Below, in pieces: positions 43,337 to 54,500 of a DNA stretch of 64,000 nucleotides (the stretch's first letter is position 1; every line of letters begins with the position of its first letter). Source of the DNA: Lachnospiraceae bacterium (lineage in GTDB: Bacteria > Bacillota > Clostridia > Lachnospirales > Lachnospiraceae); NCBI GenBank assembly GCA_017470935.1, contig JAFUXG010000014.1, positions 1 through 64,000 on the forward strand, written 5' to 3'. The translations under genes were made by a program, and so were the position numbers. The notes under the pieces were generated by a model. It searched no databases, was not told the origin of the DNA, and saw nothing but the letters and a program-made list of their open reading frames with translations.

Positions 43337-46300
43337 ATGCAGAGAGGAAGAAGCGTGAAGCGAAGGATAATGGCGTGGGTGCTGTCACTTGTGATGGTGG
43401 CAAGTGTTATCATGGTGCCGGCGGGGAAGGTTAAGGCGGCAGCTGTTGAGGTTGTTCTTGGAGCAGACAGTTCAGAGAAGATGGCAACAGCCGATGGCGA
43501 AGGGCATGTTGAGATAGGGTATTCTGCGCCGTCGGATTATAATACAACTGATAAGCTTGTTGCTGCGGGGATTAATAAGCTGCAGGTAACCTTTAAGACA
43601 GTTTCTTATACAGCATCAGGTGATGCAGGAGCACAGGCATTTATTAATTATGATGGGGGCTGGAAAAGCCAGTGGATTAATCTTTCACAGGGTACAGAGC
43701 AAACTGTAACACTGGATCTTTCTGCGTATCTAACGTCTGGTAAGAATATCACAAGCTTTGGTATTCAATTTGCAAACATAACCGGCTCTCTCTCATATCA
43801 GATTATTTCAGCAAAGCTGATCGGACCAGGAACATGGGATGTGGAAGATTCTAATGTTTCTATGAGTTATACAGCCCAGGAGCAGTATAATAGTTATATT
43901 GAGTATAAGTTTACTGTAGAAAATGGTAGCAATAGTGCAATCAATGGAGATTTGGTAATTCAGTTTGATCAAACCAGAGAAAAGAATTGGTGGATGGATA
44001 ATTATAATATTTCCTTAAGTGGAAGTACATTAACTATATCAAATCTTTCTATACCTGCTAATTCAAGTTCAGATGCTATTCAAGTTCAACTTAAGCCAAT
44101 CGGAGCATCTATTACTTCAGTGAGCTTTTCTGGTAAAGGTATTTCTGCAACAGGGACAACACTCAATCCATCAGGAAGCTCCTCAGGCGGATCTTCTTCT
44201 GGAGGAGGAAGCTTATCTGATACAACAACGGATCTGAATCTTGATATTGAATATAATTATGCTAAGCTTTTACAGGAATCATTATATTTCTATGATGCTA
44301 ATATGTGTGGACCTGATGTGTCCGAAACAGCAGGCCTTGGTTGGAGAGGGGATTGCCATACATATGATCAGACAGCTGTGTATAATGGCAAGACAATAGA
44401 TGTGTCCGGAGGATTTCATGATGCCGGAGATCATGTGAAGTTTGGTCTTCCCCAGGGATATGCAGCTACAGTTCTGGGATTGGATTACTATGTTTTCAAG
44501 GATGCATTTGATGAATTGGGGCAGACGGATCATTACCAGAAGATCATGGATTATTTCTGTGATTATTTTGTCAGGTGTACGGTATATGACAGCAGCAACA
44601 ATGTAGAAGCTTTCTGTTATCAGGTTGGAGAAGGTAATTCCGATCATGGTTATTGGGGAGCGCCGGAGCTGCAGAAAACAGCAAGACCTGCATATTTTGC
44701 AACCTCCTCTAATCCGGCAACAGATGAGGTGAGTGTAGCAATAGCGGCCCTTGCTTTACATGCATATAATTTCCCAGACTCGCCTAAGTCTGCCACATAT
44801 CTTAATACAGCAGAGAAACTATTCACTTTTGTGAAAAAGAACAGCAAGGGGTGTGCAACTGAAGGAGCAGGAAGCTTTTATGCATCTTCTGATTGGAAGG
44901 ATGATTACTGTACGGCAGCAGCAGCGTTGGCTCTTGCTACAAATAATAACACATATGCTACAGACCTGAGTGCCAATTATTCAAGTCTTACTACAGACTG
45001 GGTGCTGACATGGGACAATACATGGCCGGCAGCAGCATTGTTAAAGGGCGACTGGAATAATGTCAGTGCATTTGCAAGCTACGGCAATACCAATACTGCC
45101 CAGGGCTTCAAGTTCATTAACTACTGGGGTTCTGCCAGATATAACGCAAATTGTCAGTTCCTTGGATTAGCGTATGACAAAAATTTTGATAAATTAGACG
45201 TCACAAAAGGCAATTACAGTTCATGGGCTACAGGACAGATGAAATATCTGTTGGGCAACAATACAAACAAGAGATGCTTTGTTGTTGGATATAATGCCAA
45301 TTCAAGCCAATATCCGCATCATAGGGCTGCATCAAGATCAGGTGATGCGAGAGAGGTAAGAGCAGATCATTATACATTGCTTGGAGCCTTGGTTGGAGGA
45401 CCAAGTGATACTAACGATTCGTATGCTGACCTGCAGACAGACTATAACTGTAATGAGGTTGCCCTTGATTATAATGCCGGCTTTGTGGGAGCAGCTGCAG
45501 GATTGTATCTGCTTCATAAGAATGATGCTGACGCAGTGAATACTCTTGCCGAGGATACAGAGCTTTCAGCCATTGGCGTTACAAGCTTTTATCACCGTCC
45601 GGATGAGGTTACGGTAGAAATTACAGGCTTGAGCTTTGAAGAGGATACAATAACACTTGAAAAGGGTAAGACTAAGACTATTACACCTACTATCGAACCT
45701 GCAAATGCCACCAATAAAAAACTTACATGGACATCATCTGATGCTGAAGTTGCAGAGGTCAGCAGCAAAGGAATGATCACAGCTAAGAAAGCAGGGACAG
45801 CTATCATAACGGCAAAGTCCGGAGAGGTGTCTGCGACATTGCCGGTAAAAGTCATTGTCAGACCTACAGGGATTACGATTAATAAGGAATCATTGTCGCT
45901 GACCACAGCTTCTGGAAATAATGCAGTGCAGCTGCTTGCTGAAGTAGCTCCAAGTGATGTAACGGAGGCTGATGTGGTATGGACTTCTTCAAATACTGAA
46001 GTGGTAACCGTTACCGCTGACAATGAAAATTCCAGATCTGCCAGCGTATCAGTTGTGGGAAAGGGCTCTGCGACTATTATTGCCAAGATAGAGGGAACAG
46101 ATTTTGAAGCAGAATGTCCGGTCACCGTAACGGTTCCTCTTACAGGAATATCCCTTACAAAGGATGGGAAAGCTGTGACTGCAATAGAGCTTGAAAGAGG
46201 TGATAGTATTGCAATCACCACAAAGGGGACAGATGGGATTATTGCCAAACCGGTTCCTGCTGATGCTGTATTGGGTGATCTTTCCTTCAGTTCAAGCAAT

Positions 46301-49300
46301 GGAGAGTGCGTTAGTGTAGACGAAGAAGGAGTAATCACAGCAATAAAAAAAGGCACGGCAAATATTAATGTTACCTCGGGAGCTATATCAGCGGCTCTGG
46401 CAGTTAAAGTTGTTGTCAAGCCAACAGGCATTACACTTACTAAGTCAGCGCTATCTATGACTACGACAGGAGATGCGTCAGCTGCAGCCTTAACAGCGGT
46501 GATAGAACCGGAGGATGCTGATGATGTGAATATACAATGGAGCATAACACCCGAAGGTGTTGCTACGGTTACAAAGCAAGAAGGTGCTGCACTTACAGCA
46601 GATGTCAAAGCGCAGACCGCAGGTACAGCAAAGATAACAGCGGCTGTTGAAGGTTATGATGATCTGAAGGCCGAATGTAATGTGGCGGTAGGAATAGAAG
46701 TTACATCTCTTTCTGTTACACCTGATAAGCTTGCCATAAAGGTTGGAGGCGAGCCGGTTTCCCTGACAGCAACAGCTGATGTGGGGGATGGAGCAGATAT
46801 AAAGGATGTCAGATATGCATGGGGTTCGTCTGACAGCAGAGCAGTAATGATAAGTGAGAATAAGGAGAATGCTAACCCCACCACAATTAAGGCAACTGCA
46901 CCCGGAGAAGCGAATGTTACTGTTTCAGCAGGTGGCAAGGAGGCATTATGTAATGTGGTTTCCATACTTCCGATAGATAGTGTGGTAATTACTAATGGTA
47001 AAGATGACCTGGATGTAAGTAGTGGCAATCCGATGCTTTCCCTGACCAAGGGTGATGAGGTGACTCTTGGGACGAAGGTATTGCCGAAGGGTGCAACAGA
47101 TTCCGAGGTGGTTTCATGGAAGCTGGCAGATGGTGCAGCTGCAGATATAATATCAATCAATAATAAAGGTGAAGTTAAAGCGTCAAAGACCGGTAATACA
47201 AAGATAGAGGTAACTGTCGGCAAGGATATCACTAATGGTAATACAATCAATAATACGAAGATAGTAACAATAGATGTAGATGTTACTAATTATGCCAAGG
47301 CTGTTGATATTGCCAGGGATGAAGAGAAGAAGACAACAGGATCTGTTGAAATCGGCAAAGACCTTAATCTTGAGGCAGTATTATCTCCTGCTGATTGTGA
47401 TACGCCGGCTGAAATAGCATGGACAGCAAGTAATACCAGCAATGATGTGTCAGAATATGTTACGCTATCCAATGCTGACAGCAAAAAGGTAACGATCACC
47501 GCCAAGAAGTCCACCGGTAATGATAAGCCGATCACCATTATGGTTGCAGTGACTCCGGCTGCCGGAAAGACTCCGATCACAGCAGAATATGTGCTGACGA
47601 TCACAAAGCAAGCTCAGACTGCACCAGTGATCAACGATATCAAGGTGGCTGAAAGAACAGACAGCAGCATAACAGTTTCTGTTGACCCGCAAGCTTCAGA
47701 AGATGCCAAGTATGAGTATTCATTTGATGGAGGAACTAACTGGCAGGAATCTTCAACGATTACAGGCCTGCCAGTAGCCAAAGGAGCTAAGGTAATGGTA
47801 AGACTTGCGGGAGATGAAGAACATGAGGCAAGTCCTGCAGGTGTAACAGGCGCAGGGGCTGAATATTCAGTTATTACAGGAACATTGCTTGACAAGGACA
47901 GCAATCCTTATGTGATAGATGTGAGCAGGCTTCCGGGCGGTGCTAACTATAATGAAGCAGACGAGTTTAAGGATGCATATGTTAATGCTCTTTACATAAG
48001 TGATAATGGGTCTGTCAAGGAGCCGTCAGCGACTTATGAGGATGGCAAGCTTATACTGCTCCCCGGACGTGACTATAAGCTGGTTGGCAGTAACAATAGC
48101 CTGATCATAAGCTATAAGCAGGATGAGACAGCTTCTGGAACCGGCAGTGAAGACAACACTACGGTCACATTGGACAATGCAGCCATTAAGACAGTGGATG
48201 CACAGGCAACCATCAAGATAAGTGGCAAGACCACAGTGGATGGCGATATTAAGGCTGACAAGGTAGAAGTTACAGATGATGCTAAGGAGATCAAGGTCAG
48301 CGGTGATGTTGATGCTGATACAGTAAATGTGGCAGCAGGAAAAGGTGAGGTTTCCGTGACAGGCAAGGTAAGTGCTGACAAGGTTTCCGTTTCCTCTGGA
48401 ACAGTTAAGGTGGATAATGGAATCAAGGCAGCTTCTGAAGCTGCAATCACAGGCGGAACGGTTGAAGCCACAGGAGATAAGGATACTGCAGCTATTGAAG
48501 CGGCTGCTGTCAGCATTTCAGGCGGCAGTGTTACTGCTACAGGAACAGAAGGTGGAGCTGCAATCAAGGGTGATACAGTTACCGTAAGCGGCGGTGATGT
48601 GACCGCAACAGGAAAGGACGAGGGCTCTGCAGCTATTACCGGTGCAACAGTAGAATTGAATGGTGGAACAGTGGCGGCAACGGCAGGTGCAGGAGCAGCA
48701 GCTATTGAGGGTACAGATGCAGTTACCATCGGATCAAGTGTTAAGCTTTCTGTTAATTCTTCAAAGAAGAGTGACGGTACAGTTGTGGCAGCCATTAACA
48801 GTAAAGCGATAACCATTGATGAGAATGCAGATATCAAGGCAGATGACAATGCCAAGACCAATCTGTTCAGTGTAACTCCAAAGGATACTAACGGAGTGAC
48901 AGTGGATATTACAAAGTATACCGGTAAGACTGGTGAAAAGGAGCCGGTTCCTCAGCCTAAGGAGGGAACAGGACAGAGTGATGGCAGGGATCAGACACCA
49001 CAGCCGATAAAGGCAACAGCCATGACAATAACCGCAGGCGTCAAGGGAGCTGCAGGCGTGACACTCTCAGGAACCTACCAGCTGGCTCTTAAGAAGACCC
49101 TGACGGTGGCGGCAGCATTTAGTCCTGAGAACGCGGTGAGCGAGTCAGTGACAGTTACCTCATCAAATCCTAAGGTTGTGGCGGTCAGTGGATTAAAGCT
49201 TACAGCTAAGAAGGCAGGAACAGCTAAGATCACTGTAGCCTCGGAGAATGGACTTACAAAGACCTTTAGTGTGAAGGTTATGAAGAAGCCGGTCAGCAAG

Positions 49301-49543
49301 GTTAAGCTGAAAGCCTCTAAGAAGACAGTGAAGGCAGGCAAGAGCCTGAAGCTTAAGGCAACAACCACTCCTTCTAAGAAGAAGGCAAGCAACAAGCTAT
49401 ACTGGAGCTCATCGGATGAGAGCATTGCTACTGTAACCCAGAAGGGTGCTGTCAAGGGCATCAAGAAGGGTAAGGTCAAGATCACTGCAACCGCTCTTGA
49501 CGGAAGCGGCAAGAAGGCAACGGTGAAGATTACGGTGAAGTGA
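43337..49543 (+). CDS. Large modular GH9 cellulase (endoglucanase), 2068 aa
   Basis: Order of parts: signal peptide (1-33); beta-sandwich carbohydrate-binding-like domain (about 36-165); CBM2-like domain (about 168-278, with NWWMDNYNISLSG); Gly/Ser linker; GH9 catalytic domain (about 297-750); six or so Big_2 Ig-like domains (about 758-1428); a fibronectin-like part; a beta-helix-like repetitive region (about 1605-1845, SGGSVTATG-type turns); and two lysine-rich Big_2 domains. GH9 signatures are FHDAGDHVKFG (catalytic Asp, near residue 360), YPHHRAAS (near 658) and CNEVALDYNAGFVG (acid Glu, near 704). It should cleave beta-1,4-glucan outside the cell. No dockerin and no anchor motif are present. 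GGGAGG precedes the ATG. Confidence 0.9.
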   Translation: MQRGRSVKRRIMAWVLSLVMVASVIMVPAGKVKAAAVEVVLGADSSEKMATADGEGHVEIGYSAPSDYNTTDKLVAAGINKLQVTFKTVSYTASGDAGAQAFINYDGGWKSQWINLSQGTEQTVTLDLSAYLTSGKNITSFGIQFANITGSLSYQIISAKLIGPGTWDVEDSNVSMSYTAQEQYNSYIEYKFTVENGSNSAINGDLVIQFDQTREKNWWMDNYNISLSGSTLTISNLSIPANSSSDAIQVQLKPIGASITSVSFSGKGISATGTTLNPSGSSSGGSSSGGGSLSDTTTDLNLDIEYNYAKLLQESLYFYDANMCGPDVSETAGLGWRGDCHTYDQTAVYNGKTIDVSGGFHDAGDHVKFGLPQGYAATVLGLDYYVFKDAFDELGQTDHYQKIMDYFCDYFVRCTVYDSSNNVEAFCYQVGEGNSDHGYWGAPELQKTARPAYFATSSNPATDEVSVAIAALALHAYNFPDSPKSATYLNTAEKLFTFVKKNSKGCATEGAGSFYASSDWKDDYCTAAAALALATNNNTYATDLSANYSSLTTDWVLTWDNTWPAAALLKGDWNNVSAFASYGNTNTAQGFKFINYWGSARYNANCQFLGLAYDKNFDKLDVTKGNYSSWATGQMKYLLGNNTNKRCFVVGYNANSSQYPHHRAASRSGDAREVRADHYTLLGALVGGPSDTNDSYADLQTDYNCNEVALDYNAGFVGAAAGLYLLHKNDADAVNTLAEDTELSAIGVTSFYHRPDEVTVEITGLSFEEDTITLEKGKTKTITPTIEPANATNKKLTWTSSDAEVAEVSSKGMITAKKAGTAIITAKSGEVSATLPVKVIVRPTGITINKESLSLTTASGNNAVQLLAEVAPSDVTEADVVWTSSNTEVVTVTADNENSRSASVSVVGKGSATIIAKIEGTDFEAECPVTVTVPLTGISLTKDGKAVTAIELERGDSIAITTKGTDGIIAKPVPADAVLGDLSFSSSNGECVSVDEEGVITAIKKGTANINVTSGAISAALAVKVVVKPTGITLTKSALSMTTTGDASAAALTAVIEPEDADDVNIQWSITPEGVATVTKQEGAALTADVKAQTAGTAKITAAVEGYDDLKAECNVAVGIEVTSLSVTPDKLAIKVGGEPVSLTATADVGDGADIKDVRYAWGSSDSRAVMISENKENANPTTIKATAPGEANVTVSAGGKEALCNVVSILPIDSVVITNGKDDLDVSSGNPMLSLTKGDEVTLGTKVLPKGATDSEVVSWKLADGAAADIISINNKGEVKASKTGNTKIEVTVGKDITNGNTINNTKIVTIDVDVTNYAKAVDIARDEEKKTTGSVEIGKDLNLEAVLSPADCDTPAEIAWTASNTSNDVSEYVTLSNADSKKVTITAKKSTGNDKPITIMVAVTPAAGKTPITAEYVLTITKQAQTAPVINDIKVAERTDSSITVSVDPQASEDAKYEYSFDGGTNWQESSTITGLPVAKGAKVMVRLAGDEEHEASPAGVTGAGAEYSVITGTLLDKDSNPYVIDVSRLPGGANYNEADEFKDAYVNALYISDNGSVKEPSATYEDGKLILLPGRDYKLVGSNNSLIISYKQDETASGTGSEDNTTVTLDNAAIKTVDAQATIKISGKTTVDGDIKADKVEVTDDAKEIKVSGDVDADTVNVAAGKGEVSVTGKVSADKVSVSSGTVKVDNGIKAASEAAITGGTVEATGDKDTAAIEAAAVSISGGSVTATGTEGGAAIKGDTVTVSGGDVTATGKDEGSAAITGATVELNGGTVAATAGAGAAAIEGTDAVTIGSSVKLSVNSSKKSDGTVVAAINSKAITIDENADIKADDNAKTNLFSVTPKDTNGVTVDITKYTGKTGEKEPVPQPKEGTGQSDGRDQTPQPIKATAMTITAGVKGAAGVTLSGTYQLALKKTLTVAAAFSPENAVSESVTVTSSNPKVVAVSGLKLTAKKAGTAKITVASENGLTKTFSVKVMKKPVSKVKLKASKKTVKAGKSLKLKATTTPSKKKASNKLYWSSSDESIATVTQKGAVKGIKKGKVKITATALDGSGKKATVKITVK

Positions 49544-49660
49544 TAAGGATGTCAAAGCATAGGCAGAATGCTTGTTGTAGAATCGCAAGAGCCGAGTAAA
49601 AAAAACAAAAGAGAACAGGAATGAGAAGCATATAGTTTTTATTAATAGGTAATCATAGGC

Positions 49661-49706
49661 AGTCCATATTGCACCATGAAAAATTGTGCAATATGGGCTG
49701 TTTTTC
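49661..49706 (+). terminator. Terminator of the GH9 gene
   Basis: A 14-bp stem with one G-T pair (49661-49674 with 49686-49699) and 11-nt loop is followed by GTTTTT. Confidence 0.85.
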
Positions 49707-49839
49707 TATTGTTTATTAGATAAAATTGCCAATTTTGTCAACGCCTTGAAGGTTGCTTTTTTTAGCATAATATGGTATAGTGCTGAGTGGGAAAAAGATT
49801 GGATTGCTTTTTCATTTTATTTTTTAAGGAGGATAAGAT

Positions 49840-51486
49840 ATGAAGAGAATTAATCTCAAGAGAAGCGCAGCATTGGCGTTGGCAGCAGTTACTATCCTTG
49901 GTGGTATTGTTGTTCCGCAGGCCACAGCGCAGGCAGCCGGTAAATCAACCGTTTATCTCGTAACAGAGAGCCAGAGTAATGGCGGCGGTAAGACAAAGTA
50001 TTCTTATAACAGCAAGGGACTTTTGACAAAGGAGGTATACACAAGATCTTCAAAGAGCAAATCTTCGGAGGATTCGTATACGTCTACATCAAAGTATAGC
50101 TATAACAAGAAGGACCGTGTTGCAAAGTCAGAGTACAGCAGTGTCAGCACATCAGTTAATTATGACTTGGAGTATACAGATTCAAACAACGGAAGAGAGT
50201 TTTCTGACAGAAAGCCTGCTGAGGCCGGAAAGAATCCTACAACTACTACATACAAGTCAAATTCTTCTACATCATATACATATGACAAGAAGGGTAACGT
50301 AACACAGAAGGTCACTACAAGCACATCTTTGTCATTGCCTGAGAACAGTACATCAACAAATGAGGGCACAACCCGTACATATATTTATTCACGTTATGAT
50401 GAAAATGATAACAAGATTGAGGGAACAGGCCAGTATGTTGATGCGGCATATAAGACAGTATATGAATATACATATTCAGAGAATCCAGACGGATCACGTA
50501 CATATGTAAGCAAGAGAACCTCAACATCACTGGATGAGGAAAAGAGTACAGCAACTAATCTTCAATATGTCACAACAGTTTCAACAGATACAACAGTTTC
50601 AAAGACACAGACAGTTACTACAGCAACATATACATATGACAAGAAGAAGCGTGTTAAGAAGGCTGTATATGATACAGTAGAGACAACTAATTCAACAGAG
50701 ACAGATGTATATAATTACACAGATGGCACTTCAAATACAGATGAAACAGTAAGAACAACTGTTAAAACATCACGCAGCACAGATACATATACATATAACA
50801 AGAAGGGTAAGGCAACAAAGGTTGTAACTTTTTCTGAGCCTGATGTTTCAAATGTAACTGATGCTTCGTATACATACACATATCAGACAACGGACAGCAC
50901 AGGAGCAGTTAAGACTAATACAACCAAGTCTTCAAGCAATACTACAACTGCTAATGGTACAAGAACAAGAACCTCAACATCATATAACAGTGACGGTTCT
51001 ACAAGCAGTACAACAAAGGCAGTACCATATCCTGCAAATACAACAACTTATACTACTACAATTAAATATGACAAGAAGGGTAATGTTAAGTCTACATCAG
51101 GAAAGACTGTAGAGACTAACAACAGAGTGTATACATATACTGTTAATACTGATGGTGACAGGGAGATTCAGTACAATATGCTCACTAATTCTGATGGATC
51201 ACAGAGCAAGGATTATGATTCTCCTGTATATACAACAAGAACTTATACATCAACAAGTTCAAACAGCAAAGAGGTTGAGCTTAAGAAAAATACTGCTCGT
51301 CTTACAAAGGCAGTTGGAATGTATAAGAGCCTTGGTGAGGGAGAAAGTGATTCTTCATATAGTGTAAGCCGTACTACATATAAGGTTAAGGCTAAGAAGG
51401 TTGCTAAGAGCGCTGCTTCATCTGCTAATAAGCAGCAGTGGATCATGCAGAACGGCAGCTATAATGGTGTTATGGGATTACAGTAA
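49840..51486 (+). CDS. Secreted tyrosine/threonine-rich repeat protein, 548 aa
   Basis: A signal peptide (MKRINLKRSAALALAAVTIL, cut near AQAAG) leads into short beta-hairpin-like repeats of the type Y-x-Y-D/N-K-K-G-x-V/A-T-K-x (YSYNSKGLLTK, YTYDKKGNVTQK, YTYNKKGKATK). These resemble YD/RHS-type repeats in spacing but I cannot assign a family. Thr, Ser, Tyr and Lys make up most of the protein. A basic patch (YKVKAKKVAKS) is near the C-terminus. The leader and first codons closely match the next gene (AGGAGGATAA, then K/R-RINL). Its own terminator follows at 51524. Confidence 0.75.
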   Translation: MKRINLKRSAALALAAVTILGGIVVPQATAQAAGKSTVYLVTESQSNGGGKTKYSYNSKGLLTKEVYTRSSKSKSSEDSYTSTSKYSYNKKDRVAKSEYSSVSTSVNYDLEYTDSNNGREFSDRKPAEAGKNPTTTTYKSNSSTSYTYDKKGNVTQKVTTSTSLSLPENSTSTNEGTTRTYIYSRYDENDNKIEGTGQYVDAAYKTVYEYTYSENPDGSRTYVSKRTSTSLDEEKSTATNLQYVTTVSTDTTVSKTQTVTTATYTYDKKKRVKKAVYDTVETTNSTETDVYNYTDGTSNTDETVRTTVKTSRSTDTYTYNKKGKATKVVTFSEPDVSNVTDASYTYTYQTTDSTGAVKTNTTKSSSNTTTANGTRTRTSTSYNSDGSTSSTTKAVPYPANTTTYTTTIKYDKKGNVKSTSGKTVETNNRVYTYTVNTDGDREIQYNMLTNSDGSQSKDYDSPVYTTRTYTSTSSNSKEVELKKNTARLTKAVGMYKSLGEGESDSSYSVSRTTYKVKAKKVAKSAASSANKQQWIMQNGSYNGVMGLQ

Positions 51487-51523
51487 GATAACCTCAGAAC
51501 AGATAATAAGACTATTAAAACTG

Positions 51524-51554
51524 GGTGTGGAATCATATGTTCCACACCTGTTTT
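51524..51554 (+). terminator. Terminator between two surface-protein genes
   Basis: GGTGTGGAA (51524-51532) pairs with TTCCACACC (51540-51548), followed by TGTTTTT; it lies between the stop at 51486 and the next start at 51590. Confidence 0.85.
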
Positions 51555-51589
51555 TGCAGACATACCAATCGACACAAGGAGGATAATAC

Positions 51590-54500
51590 ATGAGAAGAAT
51601 TAATTTAAGAAAAAGCATTACTGCTTTTGCTCTTGCAGCAGTTATGGCGGCAGGCATTGTTCCGGCTGCTCCTGCAAGCGCTGATACAGTGAAGGTTTCT
51701 GAGGTGACCGGTCTTGGTGTCCTTCCGGCAGCTCCGGCAGCCCCGACCATTGCATTGAAGGATTCGGTAGTAAGTGGACAAACTACACGAAGCTGGACAT
51801 TTAATTACAGTAATGTTCCGGAAGATGTAAAGTATATGTATCCGGCATATAAATCTTATAATTATACAGATGAGAATGATGCATCGGGGAAAACTACCTG
51901 GAAGGTAACTGAGAAAGATAATCCTGAGTCTGCTGATCCCGCAGATATAAGTTCTTACTCTTATACAATGAGAGTTTTGATATTTAATGCAGGTGACAGA
52001 ACAAAGCCTGAAGGTGGTTCTATGAGTAAGGACAGTGCAGGGAAGTATGTTATTAAAGGGTCATACACTACAGCTTCGCATGTTGACTTGGTTGCATATC
52101 CTTATTCAACTCTTGAATTTACAGTAGAAGCAAGTGATTTAACACCGGGTAATAAGGAGGTTGTAGCATATTACTTTAATAAGCCTGCCTATGATTTTGC
52201 CTATGATGAGGCTCAGCGTGCAGACTATAAGGCATATTGTGAGGCTTATGTGGCATGGAGAAATGCTTATGAAGCAGCAAAAGATGCGTGGAAGGCAGCA
52301 GGAAGCAATGGTACAGCTCCACAGCTTGACTGGAGTGAAGCTCCTAGTGAGAATGATTATAAAGCAAACAGAAGAGCTGTTTCTGAAGCAGATTACTATG
52401 TGGCTTCAGCACCAGTAGCTATTACAGTTGATTCTGAGGCCTCAATTGATACAATCGTTACTTCGACATCTGTAAAACTCAGTTTTGGTTCTACTGGCGG
52501 AGCAACAGGCTATGAGGTATACCGTAAGGTTGGGAAAAATTATGTGAAGATTGCAACAGTATCGTCTGCAACATACACAGACTCTGGTCTTTTATCAAAA
52601 ACCACATATACATACAGGGTCAGACCGTACTATGTTAATTCTACAAATAATACAATAACTTACGGAAAGTATCGTTTTGTTGATGCTACGACTAAAGGCA
52701 GTGCATTTAATCTTAAAGCAACAGTAACAAGCAAGAATAAGATTAAGCTTACATGGAAAAAGGTTAGTGGTGCCACAGGATATGAGATATATCGTTCTAA
52801 TACGGCATCTGATCCCTCAAGTGTGTCTAAGGGTATTTACAACGGATTTGATACCTTTAAGAAGGTTAAGACACTTAAGAAGAGTAAGAAATCATGGACA
52901 GATTCTACCGTTAAGGCTAATGAAGGTTATTCCTATATTGTAAGAGCCATAATGCCTAAGAATAAGAATACTAAGAGTGATTCTAATCTGATTATTGAGG
53001 GAAGTGTCGGAGCATCTCTTAGATTTGGCTCTATTAGCACGAATGAGGATTATACAGATGCTAAGGGTAATCGTACGATTACTTGGAACAAGGTATATGG
53101 TGCTAATGGATATAAGGTTGAAGAGTATACTTATGATACGACAAAGGGATTCTGGGATTGGACGCCTGTAGTAAATCTGGGCAAGAATGCTACAAGCTAC
53201 AAGTTTGTGGCAGGAATATATTCATATTATAAAGACGCAGAAGCTCAGGCTAAGGGTGAGATATCTTACTCAACTCAGAGAAGGTACAGGATTACTCCAT
53301 ATAAATCAGAAACTGTATTGGGAACTGCCTCAATCTTTAATACATATTATTACGAAGGGATGGTACAAAAGGTAAATGCTAAGAAAGAGGCTTCAGGTAT
53401 TCGTATTACATGGACACCTGTAAGCGGAGCTGCATATTACGAGGTATATCGTACTAAATCCAGATCAAGAATTAATGATAAAGATATAGGTGGTTATAAT
53501 TCAAATGGAACACCGATAACAGAGTATGTAGATGCATCTGCGCCTGTTACTGTAGATGTTGCAGCATGGAATGCAGCAGTAGATACCAGCTATGCAGAGT
53601 ATAAGACAATCTATGCTCAACAAAAAGCAGCATATGATGCTGAATATAACAAGCAGGTTAAAGCGTATGATGATGCATGTAGCGCATATAATGGTTCAGG
53701 TGCATATCCAAAGCGGGATGATTATGTAAAGGTAAAAGAAAAGGATTTTATCACTGTTAAGGCTTCTGATTATCTTGATAAATATGATAAGCTTGATGCT
53801 GTGGATGGCTCGGGTAATCCAAAGGTATATTATTATCAGAATTATTCATATGCGAGAAGCTTATTCACTGATCAGGATGCATCAAAGGGCGTACTTGATT
53901 ACTATGGTGACGATATCTATAGTGGTACTATGCATGTTACAAAGAATGATGAGACTACAGCTCTCGGAGCAGATGGAAGGGTTAATGTTGCATTTGATTA
54001 TACAGCTGATCCTGTAGTTGAAGCGGATAATGCTATAAAGCTAGGAGAAAACGGACGTCCACAAGCCGGTGTAACCTATGATTACTATGTGGTTGCACAT
54101 ATGGATACAGCGAAGGCTGTTACGGATTACAAAGAATACTATGGGTATACATGGGATGCTATCACTAACAGTTATGTGCCTTCAAATACTTCGTATAGAG
54201 TGGCTGATGAGACAGCTTGGAGCGGCTATACTACCAAAACAGCACCTATAAGTGACGCATCTATTATTACATATCAGACAACACGTTCGGCTTATAATAA
54301 GGCGGTTACAGGACCTCAGGCTAAGTCTACTGCTTATGCTACAGCTATACCTTATATAAGTACAAAGCAGTATAAGGGTATCAGTACAGCTTCTTCTTAT
54401 GAAGGCAACAGAAATGTTACGGTAGGTGGAATTCATACATCTACTTTAGGTGTAAAGACCTATGGTACCGCAACATATACGTCTAAGGCAGCAGCTAAGA

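Noticed and set aside
45592-46608. 338-aa open frame antisense to the GH9 Ig-like region
   Set aside because: Shadow of the Big_2 repeats; the plus-strand frame has clear domains and signals.
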